Source: Planctomycetota bacterium (GTDB lineage Bacteria > Planctomycetota > UBA1135 > JALUZX01). From it: DNA of 15,765 bases. Of this stretch, positions 5,974 to 13,229 are shown piece after piece; the stretch's first letter is position 1; each line of letters begins with the position of its first letter. Below the pieces are notes generated by a model. The model was not told the DNA's origin, did no database searches, and saw only the letters and a list, made by a program, of their open reading frames with translations. The DNA is taken from NCBI GenBank assembly GCA_027011425.1, contig JALUZX010000849.1, forward strand, positions 1 through 15,765, read 5' to 3'. Position numbers and translations under genes: made by a program.

Positions 5974-7365
5974 TCAAAGGAGGCCTCCCAGAAGATCGGC
6001 GGTCACCTTCTGGAGGATCTCCTTGAAGCGGGGGTCCTCGCGGGCCTTCTGTTCCACTTTCCTAACCGCGTATAGGACGGAGGCGTGGTCCTTGCCTCCC
6101 ATATATCCCCCGATCTCCTGGAGGCTGTGGGTCGTGTAGTTGCGCGCCAGATACATGGCCACGTGGCGGGCCGTGGAGATGGTCTGGGTTCTCCTCTTGG
6201 ACTGGATCTCCGTGAGGGTGACCCCGAAGGTTTTCTGAACGCAACGGAAGATGTCCTGCATGGAGGCCGTGGCGCTGGTCGTGCCCGTGTTGAGGATGGG
6301 TTTGAGCGCCCGGGCGGCGAGTTCGAGATCGATGGGCATCCCGTCGTTGAGGGTGGAGTAGCCGATGACCTCGATCACGGCCCCCTCGAGTTCCCTGATG
6401 TTGGTCTTCACCCGCTCGGCGATGAAGAGAGCTACGTCGTTGGGGAATTCAGTCCCTCGGATCCTGGCCTTCCTCTTGACGATGGCGATCCGCGTCTCCA
6501 GGTCGGGAAGCTCGATTTCCCCGACAAGCCCGCTCTTGAAGCGGGAGACCAGCCGCTCCTTGAGGGTGGGAATCTCCTGGGGAGGGGAGTCGCTGGAGAA
6601 GACCACCTGCCTGCCCGCGTTGACCAGGTGGTTGAAAGTGTGAAAGAACTCCTCCTGGGTTCTCTCCTTGTGGGCCAGAAGATGGATGTCGTCGATGAGG
6701 AGCATCTCGGTGTTCCGGTATTGGTCCCGGAAGGACTCCAGGGAACCGCCTTGGATCCCGGAGATGAACTGGTTGATGAAGTCTTCGCAGGAGATATAGC
6801 GGATCCTGGAGATGGTCCCTTTTTTCAGCACTTCGTGGCAGACGGCCTGGAGAAGGTGGGTTTTTCCCAGGCCCACGGATCCATGGATGAAAAGGGGGTT
6901 ATAGGCCCTGCCCGGGTTTTCGGCCACGGCCCGGGCGGCCGCGTAGGGAAGGTTGTTGGAGAGCCCCACGACGAAGTTGTCGAAGGTGAGCGAAGGGTTC
7001 AATGGTGTGCCCAACACCCTCCCCCTCGCGGGAACAGGCGTGGGGAGGGGTTCGGGATCGTGGTCGAAATCTTCTTTCACAACATCCTCGGAAACAAACT
7101 TTTCCGGGTCCGAGGAGACGCGGATCTTCCGGGCCTTTCCGTCCACGGAAAGGGAAGATTCCAGGAGAACGTCCATATACTTTTTTTGGATCCAATCCCG
7201 AACAAAACTGCTTTCCACCGAAAGAACCAGGTCGTTCTCCGTCACTTCAGCGAGGGAGGCGTTCTTGAACCAGGTGGAAAAGTGCTCCGGACGGACTCTT
7301 TTCCTGATTTCGAGGAAAAACGAAGAGACGAAACTGTCCGGCCTGGCGGCTTCGGCTTCCGACAT
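5974..7365 (-). CDS. dnaA: Chromosomal replication initiator protein DnaA
   Basis: 463 residues, normal length. DnaA binds origin boxes, oligomerises with ATP and opens the origin. Domain I is at about 11-85 and a short Pro/Asp-rich linker at 90-120. The AAA+ domain has Walker A GSVGLGKTH (162-170), Walker B MLLIDDIH (221-228), SRF (274-276) and sensor-II-type NIRELEGA (322-329). Domain IV (about 366-463) ends with the signature ARHVAMYLARNYTTHSLQEIGGYMGGKDHASV (399-430), given here only as key residues: Arg392, Gln416, Asp426, His427 and Ala428 align with E. coli Arg399, Pro423, Asp433, His434 and Thr435. Pro423 and Thr435 are therefore changed. ATG at 7365 has GGAGGGGA seven bases upstream. 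It has its own promoter and is separated from dnaN by the presumed origin. Confidence 0.97.
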   Translation of the reverse strand: MSEAEAARPDSFVSSFFLEIRKRVRPEHFSTWFKNASLAEVTENDLVLSVESSFVRDWIQKKYMDVLLESSLSVDGKARKIRVSSDPEKFVSEDVVKEDFDHDPEPLPTPVPARGRVLGTPLNPSLTFDNFVVGLSNNLPYAAARAVAENPGRAYNPLFIHGSVGLGKTHLLQAVCHEVLKKGTISRIRYISCEDFINQFISGIQGGSLESFRDQYRNTEMLLIDDIHLLAHKERTQEEFFHTFNHLVNAGRQVVFSSDSPPQEIPTLKERLVSRFKSGLVGEIELPDLETRIAIVKRKARIRGTEFPNDVALFIAERVKTNIRELEGAVIEVIGYSTLNDGMPIDLELAARALKPILNTGTTSATASMQDIFRCVQKTFGVTLTEIQSKRRTQTISTARHVAMYLARNYTTHSLQEIGGYMGGKDHASVLYAVRKVEQKAREDPRFKEILQKVTADLLGGLL

Positions 7366-7505
7366 GGGCGGGTCCCCTCCCAGGATGAACCTAGACCTTC
7401 CCTACGGGCGCAATTCCCCCGGGGATAGAGAGAGAAAACCGCCCAGGTGTGGGTCCAGGGACAACCTGTAAGCAGGCAAAAAGGTCTCCAAGCAAGCGAG
7501 GGGGC

Positions 7506-7534
7506 AATGTAGCAATCCGGGAGAGGGCGGTCAA
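7506..7534 (-). promoter_or_regulatory. Sigma-70-type promoter of dnaA
   Basis: On the minus strand TTGACC (7534-7529, five of six) is followed after exactly 17 nt by TACATT (7511-7506, four of six). The predicted transcript starts near 7499 and leaves a leader of about 135 nt before dnaA, long enough for leader control. An A/T-only tract at about 7602-7620 lies some 70 bp upstream of the -35. I see no clear DnaA box or parS palindrome in the 247-bp gap between parA and dnaA. Confidence 0.55.
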
Positions 7535-7612
7535 CGAAGAGCTTTTTCCCCTACCGCCTGTTCCTTACTCAAGACTCGAAGAAAAAAGAACTTGGGGAAG
7601 GAAAAAAATTTT

Positions 7613-8449
7613 TCAATTTTCCATGGGTCCCGGTGACTCCACTTCCCCGGCGTCACGAGCCGTTTTTTCCAGGGGGAGTCCGATCCGGCGGGCCGCCTCG
7701 AAAGCCAGGGAAAGGTAGTCTTCCGCGCCCCTGGAAGAGGGGGAATGCTGAAAGATGGTCCGGCCGAAACCGGGGGCCTCGGCCAGGCGGACGCTCACGC
7801 GGATCCGTGTCCGGAAGAGCTTTTCCCCCAGATGCCGCTCCAGCTCGGCCAGGACCTCGGAGGTCAGGGAACGTCTGTAGTCCACCATGCAGGCCAGGAC
7901 CCCCGTGAGAGAGAGAAGGGGGTTGAGCCTGCGGCGCACCAGGGAGACCAGGTCCAACAGCCGGGAGAGTCCCTGGAGGGAAAAGAATTCCGCCTGGAGA
8001 GGGACGAGCACGCCCGAGGCGGCGCTCAAGGCGTTGAGGGTGAGCACTCCCAGTGAAGGAGGGCAGTCGAAGAGCACCAGGTCGTGGGGAAGTCCCTCCG
8101 CCTCCGCCTCCTCCAGGGCGCCCTTGAGGATGGTCTCCCGGGCCACTTCGTTTTCCAGGGAGGTCTCGCAGGCCGCCAGGTCCACGCTGGAAGGAACCAC
8201 CTCCAGGCCGGGGGTGGATGTGGGCCGGACGCATTCGAGGAGCTTTCTCTCTCCCAGAAGCACACCTGCGATGGAGTGGTCCCTGTCCTGGGGATCCAGG
8301 TCCAGGTGGAGGGTCAGGTGAGACTGGGGGTCCAGGTCCAGGACCAGGACTTTCAGTCCCTGGAGGGCGAAGGCCGCTCCCAGGTTGGCCGCCGTGGTGG
8401 TCTTTCCCACGCCCCCTTTCTGGTTGAGGATGGCCAGTCTCTTCTTCAC
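7613..8449 (-). CDS. parA: ParA/Soj-type chromosome-partitioning ATPase
   Basis: 278 residues from a GTG start. ParA ATPases drive origin segregation together with ParB bound at parS. Visible motifs are the deviant Walker A KGGVGKTTTAANLG (11-24), Walker A' VLVLDLDPQ (34-42) and Walker B HDLVLFDCPPS (122-132). No N-terminal helix-turn-helix is present, so it is the short chromosomal/type Ib form. An upstream in-frame extension to 8644 only overlaps pyrF and has no ParA sequence. The GTG at 8449 fits MKKRLAILNQKGG, stands one base after the pyrF stop (TGA-G-GTG) and has GGGAGGGGAG about 8 nt upstream. A parB gene would be expected downstream, but dnaA is there instead. Confidence 0.92.
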   Translation of the reverse strand: MKKRLAILNQKGGVGKTTTAANLGAAFALQGLKVLVLDLDPQSHLTLHLDLDPQDRDHSIAGVLLGERKLLECVRPTSTPGLEVVPSSVDLAACETSLENEVARETILKGALEEAEAEGLPHDLVLFDCPPSLGVLTLNALSAASGVLVPLQAEFFSLQGLSRLLDLVSLVRRRLNPLLSLTGVLACMVDYRRSLTSEVLAELERHLGEKLFRTRIRVSVRLAEAPGFGRTIFQHSPSSRGAEDYLSLAFEAARRIGLPLEKTARDAGEVESPGPMEN

Positions 8450-8450
8450 C

Positions 8451-9326
8451 TCAACCGCTCCCCTCCCGCGCTCTCTGGATGTCTTCCCGGAAGCGGCGGA
8501 TCGCCAGGCCCACGGCCCGGCGCCAGTCCTTGTCTTCCGGGTCGAAACAGGCCGTGATGCCCCGGGAGGAGTTGACCAGGGCGCCCAGCCCGCGCCCGTC
8601 GAAGGCCGGGGTGAGATCCGAGGCCTTGCCTCCCTGGGCCCCATACCCGGGAAGGAGGATCCAGGACCGGGGAAGGAGTTCCCGGAACCTGGGGATCTCC
8701 CCGGGGTGTGTAGCCCCCACGACGGCGCCCACCGGGTTGTATCCCGACTCCGGGTCGGCGGGCATGCCCGCCGAATCGCCCCAGTCCCGGACGGCCCGGG
8801 CCACGGCCTCGGCCAGGGTGCCTTCTCCCACGGGGAGGGGCTGGAATTCGTTTCCCTTGTTGGAGGTGCGCACCAGGATGAAGACGCCCTTGCCCTCTTC
8901 GCGGCACCAGGAGAAGAAGGGCTCCAGGCTGTCCGAGCCCAGGTAGGGATTGAGGGTGAGAGCGTCGCAGGAAGGGAAGTGGGCCTTGGCGTAGGCCTCG
9001 GCGGTGGAGCCGATGTCCCCCCTCTTCACGTCGCCGATCACCAGGAATCCCCGCTCCCGGGCGTCCCGGCAGGTCTGGTGGAAGAGGGCGAACCCCTCGG
9101 GGCCCAGGGCCTCGAAGAAGGCGGCCTGGGGCTTCACGCAGGGAACCAGGCCCGCCGCCTCGTCCAGGACGAAACGGTGGAAGTCCCGGATGGCCGGGAT
9201 CGGGTCGCCGCCTGGGGAGAAGAGTTCTCTGGGAAGCCTTTGGGGCCTGGGGTCCAGACCCACCACGCAGGGGGCGCCGGTCTTCTCCACGGCCGCCCGG
9301 AGTCTTTGGGGAAAGGTGGCGCTCAT
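8451..9326 (-). CDS. pyrF: Orotidine 5'-phosphate decarboxylase (type 2)
   Basis: 291 residues. Decarboxylates OMP to UMP, the last step of de novo pyrimidine synthesis. It belongs to the longer type-2 subfamily: VVGLDPRP (21-28), CVKPQAAFFE (63-72), the catalytic DVKRGDIGSTAEAYA (99-113; Asp99, Lys101, Asp104), TLNPYLG (124-130) and a late GYGAQGG loop. ATG at 9326 is the only sensible start, but the upstream sequence (TATCCTTCCCGGC) has no Shine-Dalgarno match, which is odd for this operon. Its gap to hemW contains an inverted repeat. The partner gene pyrE lies in the same window on the opposite strand, beyond nagB. Confidence 0.95.
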   Translation of the reverse strand: MSATFPQRLRAAVEKTGAPCVVGLDPRPQRLPRELFSPGGDPIPAIRDFHRFVLDEAAGLVPCVKPQAAFFEALGPEGFALFHQTCRDARERGFLVIGDVKRGDIGSTAEAYAKAHFPSCDALTLNPYLGSDSLEPFFSWCREEGKGVFILVRTSNKGNEFQPLPVGEGTLAEAVARAVRDWGDSAGMPADPESGYNPVGAVVGATHPGEIPRFRELLPRSWILLPGYGAQGGKASDLTPAFDGRGLGALVNSSRGITACFDPEDKDWRRAVGLAIRRFREDIQRAREGSG

Positions 9327-9338
9327 GCCGGGAAGGAT

Positions 9339-9384
9339 ACCCGGGCGAGGGGAAGGATGACGAGAGTGAAGATTCAGCCCGGGT
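9339..9384. other. Inverted repeat in the hemW-pyrF gap
   Basis: ACCCGGGC (9339-9346) and GCCCGGGT (9377-9384) are perfect 8-bp complementary arms separated by 30 nt, and each arm contains CCCGGG. The right arm touches the hemW stop codon. No U-tract follows, so it is not a standard terminator; it might shape translation or stability of the pyrF part of the transcript. A chance match is possible in this GC-rich DNA. Confidence 0.35.
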
Positions 9385-10592
9385 TAGTCCAGTGCCAGGA
9401 AGGCCGCCCCGATCCCGTCGGCCTGGAGGATCCCTTCCTCGGTAAGGGCCCACCGGTTTTCACGTTTTTCCATGAGGCCCCGGCCCCGGAAGAAGGCCGC
9501 CAGTGCCTCGGCCTTTTCCGCCCATGAAGTGGGAGCGCCGGTTCTCTGGCGGACCTCGCCCGGGTCCATGCCCCAGCGGGTCCGAAGCTGGAGCCAGGCC
9601 CTCTCGCCGGCCCGGAGAAGGGGAGGGAGACTCTCCTCTTCTTCCACGGGGAGCCGTCCTTCCCCCAGGGCGGCCGCCCACCCGTCCAGGTGGGAGAGGT
9701 TTTTGCGGCGCTTGCCGGCGGCGAAGGACGCCGCCGAGGGGCCCAGGCCCAGGTATTCTCCGCCCAGCCAGTAGCGCAGGTTGTGCCGGCACTCCCGTCC
9801 CGTGATTGCGGCATTGCTGATTTCGTAGGGGGGAAGGCCCCGGGAGGCCAGGAGGGACCGGACGAAGAGAAGAAGCCGCGCCTGGGCGGCCGGCGCGGGG
9901 AGCCGGACCTCTCCGCGGCGCGCCCTCTCCCAAAGGGGCGTGCCTTCTTCCAGGGTGAGGATGTAGAAGGAAAGGTGTTCCACGCCCCGCTCCAGGAGGA
10001 AGCGGATCTCTTCTTCCAGGTCTTCTTCCTCCCGTCCCGGAAGGCCCAGGATCAGGTCGGCCGACAATCCCCACGGCCCTTGCCTGCGGGCCAGGTCCAG
10101 GACTTCCCGGGCTTTTCGGGAGTCGTGGGCCCTTCCCAGGAAGGCCAGGTCTTCTTCCCGGAGGCTTTGGATTCCCAGGCTCAACCGGGTCACGCCGGCC
10201 TCCTTCATGGCCTGGAGCTTTTCCCGGTCCAGGCTCTCCGGGTTGGCCTCCACGGTCCACTCCCCTCCCCGGGCCAAAAGAGGCCCCAGGAAGTCCAGGA
10301 GGCGATAGAAGGTGGAAGAATCCAGGACCGTGGGGGTGCCCCCTCCCACGTAGATCGTGGCAAAGGGCCCGGGCTCTCCCAGGAGAGCCCACTCCTTCTC
10401 CAGGTTTTTCAGGAATGCCTCTCCGGCCTCTCCCGGGGCGGAGCCCGGCCCGGCGGGAAGGGAGTAGAAGTCGCAGTAGCCGCACTTGGAGCGGCAGAAA
10501 GGAACGTGCACGTAGAGGGAGGGCCCGCCGCCGAGTTCAGGAAGGGGTCGGGTTTTCGTTTCTAGAGAAATCCCTTTTCCTCCAGTTCCCAC
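9384..10592 (-). CDS. hemW: HemW, radical SAM heme chaperone (HemN-like)
   Basis: About 402 residues. HemW-type radical SAM proteins resemble coproporphyrinogen III dehydrogenase (HemN) but act as heme chaperones. Evidence: YVHVPFCRSKCGYCDF (27-42) with the CxxxCxxC cluster (Cys33, 37, 40) followed by Asp-Phe rather than the extra Cys of HemN; GGGTPT (83-88); EANPES (115-120); SLGIQS (138-143); and the HemW heme-binding HNxxYW as HNLRYW (270-275). No ATG exists near the domain start. GTG at 10592 was chosen, with AGGA about 8 nt upstream; it overlaps the end of nagB by 31 bp. A longer frame to 11018 is just the shadow of nagB. The start is less certain than the gene. Confidence 0.9.
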   Translation of the reverse strand: MGTGGKGISLETKTRPLPELGGGPSLYVHVPFCRSKCGYCDFYSLPAGPGSAPGEAGEAFLKNLEKEWALLGEPGPFATIYVGGGTPTVLDSSTFYRLLDFLGPLLARGGEWTVEANPESLDREKLQAMKEAGVTRLSLGIQSLREEDLAFLGRAHDSRKAREVLDLARRQGPWGLSADLILGLPGREEEDLEEEIRFLLERGVEHLSFYILTLEEGTPLWERARRGEVRLPAPAAQARLLLFVRSLLASRGLPPYEISNAAITGRECRHNLRYWLGGEYLGLGPSAASFAAGKRRKNLSHLDGWAAALGEGRLPVEEEESLPPLLRAGERAWLQLRTRWGMDPGEVRQRTGAPTSWAEKAEALAAFFRGRGLMEKRENRWALTEEGILQADGIGAAFLALD

Positions 10593-11353
10593 TGGTTCTT
10601 CCTGGCTCTCTGGTAGTAGGGGACCATGGTCAGCTTGGAGGCCGAGGCCTGGTCCAGGTAGAGGCGTGTGTCCGGGTGGAACTGGAGCACGCTGGCCGGC
10701 CAGAAGGAGGTCACCGGCCCCTCCACGCAGGCGTGGACGGCGTCGGCCTTTCTCTCTCCGAAGGCCTGGAGGAGGATCCTCTTGGCTTCCAGGATGGTGC
10801 CGATGCCCATGGTTGTGGCCATGGTGGGCTGGGTTTCGCCGGGGCCGTAGAAGCGGGAATTGTCCCGGAGGGTCCGGTCCGTCAGGGTCTTGACCCGCGT
10901 GCGGGAGGCCAGGGAGGAGGTGGGCTCGTTGAAGCCGATGTGGCCGTTGCTCCCGATTCCGAGGATCTGGATGTCCACGCCCCCGGCGTCGCGGATGGCC
11001 TTTTCGAAGGCCCGGCACTTCTCCTGGAGACCTGGGCCGTCGGTGGGGGGAAAGTGGATGTTCTCTTCCGGGATGTTCACCCCCGAGAAAAGGTGCTTCT
11101 TCATGAAGAAGCGGTAGCTCTGGGGATGGTCCGCCGGGAGCCCCACGTATTCGTCCAGGTTGAAGGTCCGCACCCGGGAGAAGTCCACACCTTCTTCTTT
11201 GTGGGCCTTGACCAGCCGGTGGTAGACCCCGATGGGGGTGGAACCCGTGGCCAGCCCCAGGACCAGGTCGGGCTTCTCCTGGAGGGCCTCCAGAATTTCA
11301 CGGGCCACCAGCTCGGCGGCTTCCTCGGGATCGGAGCAGACCAGGACGCGCAT
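10562..11353 (-). CDS. nagB: Glucosamine-6-phosphate deaminase
   Basis: 263 residues, close to the 266 of E. coli. Converts glucosamine 6-phosphate to fructose 6-phosphate plus ammonia. Conserved features are GLATGSTPIGVYHRL (33-47), FNLDEYVGLPADHPQSY (64-80; catalytic Asp67) and LGIGSNGHIGFNEP (131-144; His138, Glu143), with Asn136 at the E. coli Asp141 position as in Bacillus-type enzymes. ASRTRVKTLTDRTL (149-162) keeps the basic residues of the allosteric site in the hexameric enzyme. ATG at 11353 has AAGGAGAG seven nt upstream. First gene of the nagB-hemW-pyrF-parA run. No nagA, kinase or transporter is nearby, so it probably has a housekeeping role. Confidence 0.95.
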   Translation of the reverse strand: MRVLVCSDPEEAAELVAREILEALQEKPDLVLGLATGSTPIGVYHRLVKAHKEEGVDFSRVRTFNLDEYVGLPADHPQSYRFFMKKHLFSGVNIPEENIHFPPTDGPGLQEKCRAFEKAIRDAGGVDIQILGIGSNGHIGFNEPTSSLASRTRVKTLTDRTLRDNSRFYGPGETQPTMATTMGIGTILEAKRILLQAFGERKADAVHACVEGPVTSFWPASVLQFHPDTRLYLDQASASKLTMVPYYQRARKNQWELEEKGFL

Positions 11354-11403
11354 GGGTTTCTCTCCTTGGCAAGGATTCGTGGAAGAAGTTTCCTCGGCCC
11401 GCC

Positions 11404-11432
11404 ATTGTAGAGTCGCTTCCTTTGGGAGCCAT
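11404..11432 (-). promoter_or_regulatory. Candidate promoter of the nagB-hemW-pyrF-parA operon
   Basis: On the minus strand TACAAT (11409-11404, five of six to TATAAT) follows ATGGCT (11432-11427, three of six) after 17 nt. The predicted leader to nagB is about 44 nt. It lies in the 132-bp divergent gap between nagB and pyrE, where a promoter for each direction is expected. I could not identify a convincing one for pyrE. Confidence 0.42.
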
Positions 11433-11485
11433 GGCCGGGGAAGAAGACCTTTCGCTGGACCCACCGGACCCTGGAGACAAAAGAA

Positions 11486-12061
11486 ATGCTCGAGCCCTTG
11501 GACAAGAAAGCCGCAGAGAAGAGGCTCCTGGAACTCTTGAAGACCCGGGCCTTCCGGGACGGCATCGAGGTCACCCTGGCCTCGGGGAAGAAATCGAATT
11601 TCTACATCGACGGCCGGAAGGTCACCCTCCACCCCGAGGGCATCCTGCTGGTGAGCCGCCTCATGGAGGCCCGGTTGCGGCCTTTGGGGCTCACTGCCGT
11701 GGGAGGCCCCACCATGGGGGCCGACCCCATCGCCGCGGGGATCTCGCTGGTGAGCCAGCTCGAAGGGGCTCCACTGCGGGCCTTCCTGGTGCGCAAGGAG
11801 CCCAAGGGCCACGGCGTGGGATCCATGATCGCCGGGGAACTCGGGGAGGGGGACCGGGTGGCCGTCGTAGAGGACACCATGACCACCGGCGGGTCCCTCC
11901 TCAAGGCGGTCCGGGCCGTGGAGGAGGTGGGGGCCAAGGTGGAGAAGGTGCTGGTCATCGTGGACCGGCTGGACCCGGACGGGGACCAGGTCCGAAAGAG
12001 CCTTCCTTTCGAAAGTCTCTTTACCGTCCGGGACCTTCGGGGTGAGGGACCGGGGGCTTGA
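11486..12061 (+). CDS. pyrE: Orotate phosphoribosyltransferase
   Basis: 191 residues. Joins orotate and PRPP to form OMP, the substrate of the PyrF encoded nearby. The type I phosphoribosyltransferase motif VAVVEDTMTTGGS lies at 126-138. LASGKKSNFYIDGRKVTLHP (31-50) is the usual orotate-side N-terminal segment, GGPTMGADPIA (73-83) binds substrate, and RKEPKGHG (103-110) is the flexible catalytic loop. ATG at 11486 has GGAGA eight nt upstream. Divergent from nagB; 121 bp separate it from the next gene. Confidence 0.95.
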   Translation: MLEPLDKKAAEKRLLELLKTRAFRDGIEVTLASGKKSNFYIDGRKVTLHPEGILLVSRLMEARLRPLGLTAVGGPTMGADPIAAGISLVSQLEGAPLRAFLVRKEPKGHGVGSMIAGELGEGDRVAVVEDTMTTGGSLLKAVRAVEEVGAKVEKVLVIVDRLDPDGDQVRKSLPFESLFTVRDLRGEGPGA

Positions 12062-12182
12062 AACACAGGGGTTCGGGAAACCGGGAGTCTCAAGTCGAAA
12101 CGGGCGGCCGGTCGATCCTGAAGGCATGCCTCCCTGTCGAGGGGGGCGCGTCCCCAGGACTCAAGGATCGAGGAAAACCCCA

Positions 12183-12959
12183 ATGGCGACCACCAGGCTC
12201 TCCATCCTTTTTCTTGTTTCGGCCCTGCTTTCGGCTTGCAGCCTCCCCACCATCTCCGGGGCTGGTGGGTACGGCCAGTTTTCCTTCTCCGGAAAAGCTG
12301 GCTACACCCTGGCCTCGACCCCGAGCAACCCCCGCAACGACATCCGGTCCAGCCTGGGCTTCGATGACCCCGAGCCATTTCCTTATGTCCACGGCGAGGC
12401 CGGCGTAGGCCCCGTCCTGGTGACGGCCTCGGGCTTCCAGCTCTCCACCTCCGGGTCCGGCACCCTGGAAGCACAGTTCGGTTCCATTCCCGTGGGAACG
12501 GCCGTCCATGCCGATATGGACGTGACTAGCATGCGGGGAACAGTGTATGCCTTCGATCTCTTCGACATCATTCCCCTGCCTTTCGTGAGCCTCAAGCCCG
12601 GCATCGGGGTGGATTACTTCGACATCTCCCTCAAGGCCGAGGCCCTTTCCGGGGCGGTGAAGGAGGATTTCACCCAGAAGGCGCCCATCCCCATCCTGGC
12701 CGCCAGGGCGGGCGTGAATCTCGGGATCGTGGAAGCCGTGCTGGAAGGCGGCGGGATCAAGATCGATTACCAGGACGAGATCGACGGGACCTTCCTGGAC
12801 CTGGAGGGCCTTCTCAAGGTCCACCCCGCGTCCAACCTTACCCTTTTCGCCGGGTATCGATACATCAACGTCGACGGCGACGGCAAGGACGGGAACAACC
12901 GCTACGACGTGGGCCTCGTCCTCCAGGGCTGGATGGTGGGCGGCGGCTTGAAGTTCTAG
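12183..12959 (+). CDS. Putative outer-membrane lipoprotein / beta-barrel protein
   Basis: 258 residues. Residues 1-18 form a lipoprotein signal peptide ending in the lipobox LSAC, with Cys19 as the acylation site and Ser at +2 (no inner-membrane retention Asp). The rest alternates polar and apolar residues in beta-strand fashion with Gly/aromatic turns, for example GGYGQFSFSGKAGYTL, PFVSLKPGIGVDYFDISLKAEA, LTLFAGYRYINVDGDG and NNRYDVGLVLQGWMVGGGLKF. The final strand ends in Phe, like substrates of the BAM machinery. Features of both a lipoprotein and a barrel are present, so an outer-membrane location is likely; function unknown. The start at 12183 has GAGG nine nt upstream. An in-frame extension to 12042 overlaps pyrE and would bury the signal peptide, so it was rejected. 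Confidence 0.72.
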   Translation: MATTRLSILFLVSALLSACSLPTISGAGGYGQFSFSGKAGYTLASTPSNPRNDIRSSLGFDDPEPFPYVHGEAGVGPVLVTASGFQLSTSGSGTLEAQFGSIPVGTAVHADMDVTSMRGTVYAFDLFDIIPLPFVSLKPGIGVDYFDISLKAEALSGAVKEDFTQKAPIPILAARAGVNLGIVEAVLEGGGIKIDYQDEIDGTFLDLEGLLKVHPASNLTLFAGYRYINVDGDGKDGNNRYDVGLVLQGWMVGGGLKF

Positions 12960-12983
12960 TCCGGACGAAAGTCCCGATACAAG

Positions 12984-13041
12984 CCCGGATCTGCCGGCCA
13001 CATCGGGCGCCTTGATGTCTCGGCCCTTCGGAAGATCCGGG
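12984..13041. other. Nested inverted repeat downstream of the lipoprotein gene
   Basis: Perfect outer arms CCCGGATCT (12984-12992) and AGATCCGGG (13033-13041) enclose an inner stem ACATC/GATGT around GGGCGCCTT. Both stems can form together, giving a two-level hairpin of 58 nt starting 25 bp after the stop codon. No U-tract follows, so it may protect the 3' end of the mRNA, be a weak or Rho-assisted terminator, or be an intergenic palindromic element. Confidence 0.5.
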
Positions 13042-13103
13042 AAGAGAAGGCGGGTGGTGGTAATGGTGGGGAACGCGTAAGGGGCGGATTCCCACCTCCC
13101 TCC

Positions 13104-13132
13104 TTGCATTCTTCCATGGCCCTCCATATCTT
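13104..13132 (+). promoter_or_regulatory. Candidate promoter of the ankyrin-repeat gene
   Basis: TTGCAT (13104-13109, three of six) and TATCTT (13127-13132, four of six) are separated by 17 nt. The leader to the ATG at 13230 would be about 90 nt. It lies after the stem-loop at 12984-13041, which fits a separate transcription unit. Confidence 0.35.
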
Positions 13133-13229
13133 TTTGGTTTTCCAAAAACGTCTCAATGGGGAGCCCCATTTCTACGAGGCGATTCCTGCGGAAAGAAACG
13201 GGCTTTTTCTACCGGAAAAGGAAGGCGCC

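Noticed and set aside
6085..7428. 447-residue plus-strand frame opposite dnaA
   Set aside because: Antisense shadow of dnaA.
8446..9453. 335-residue minus-strand frame over pyrF
   Set aside because: Out-of-frame shadow of pyrF; the real frame contains the catalytic DVKRGD motif.
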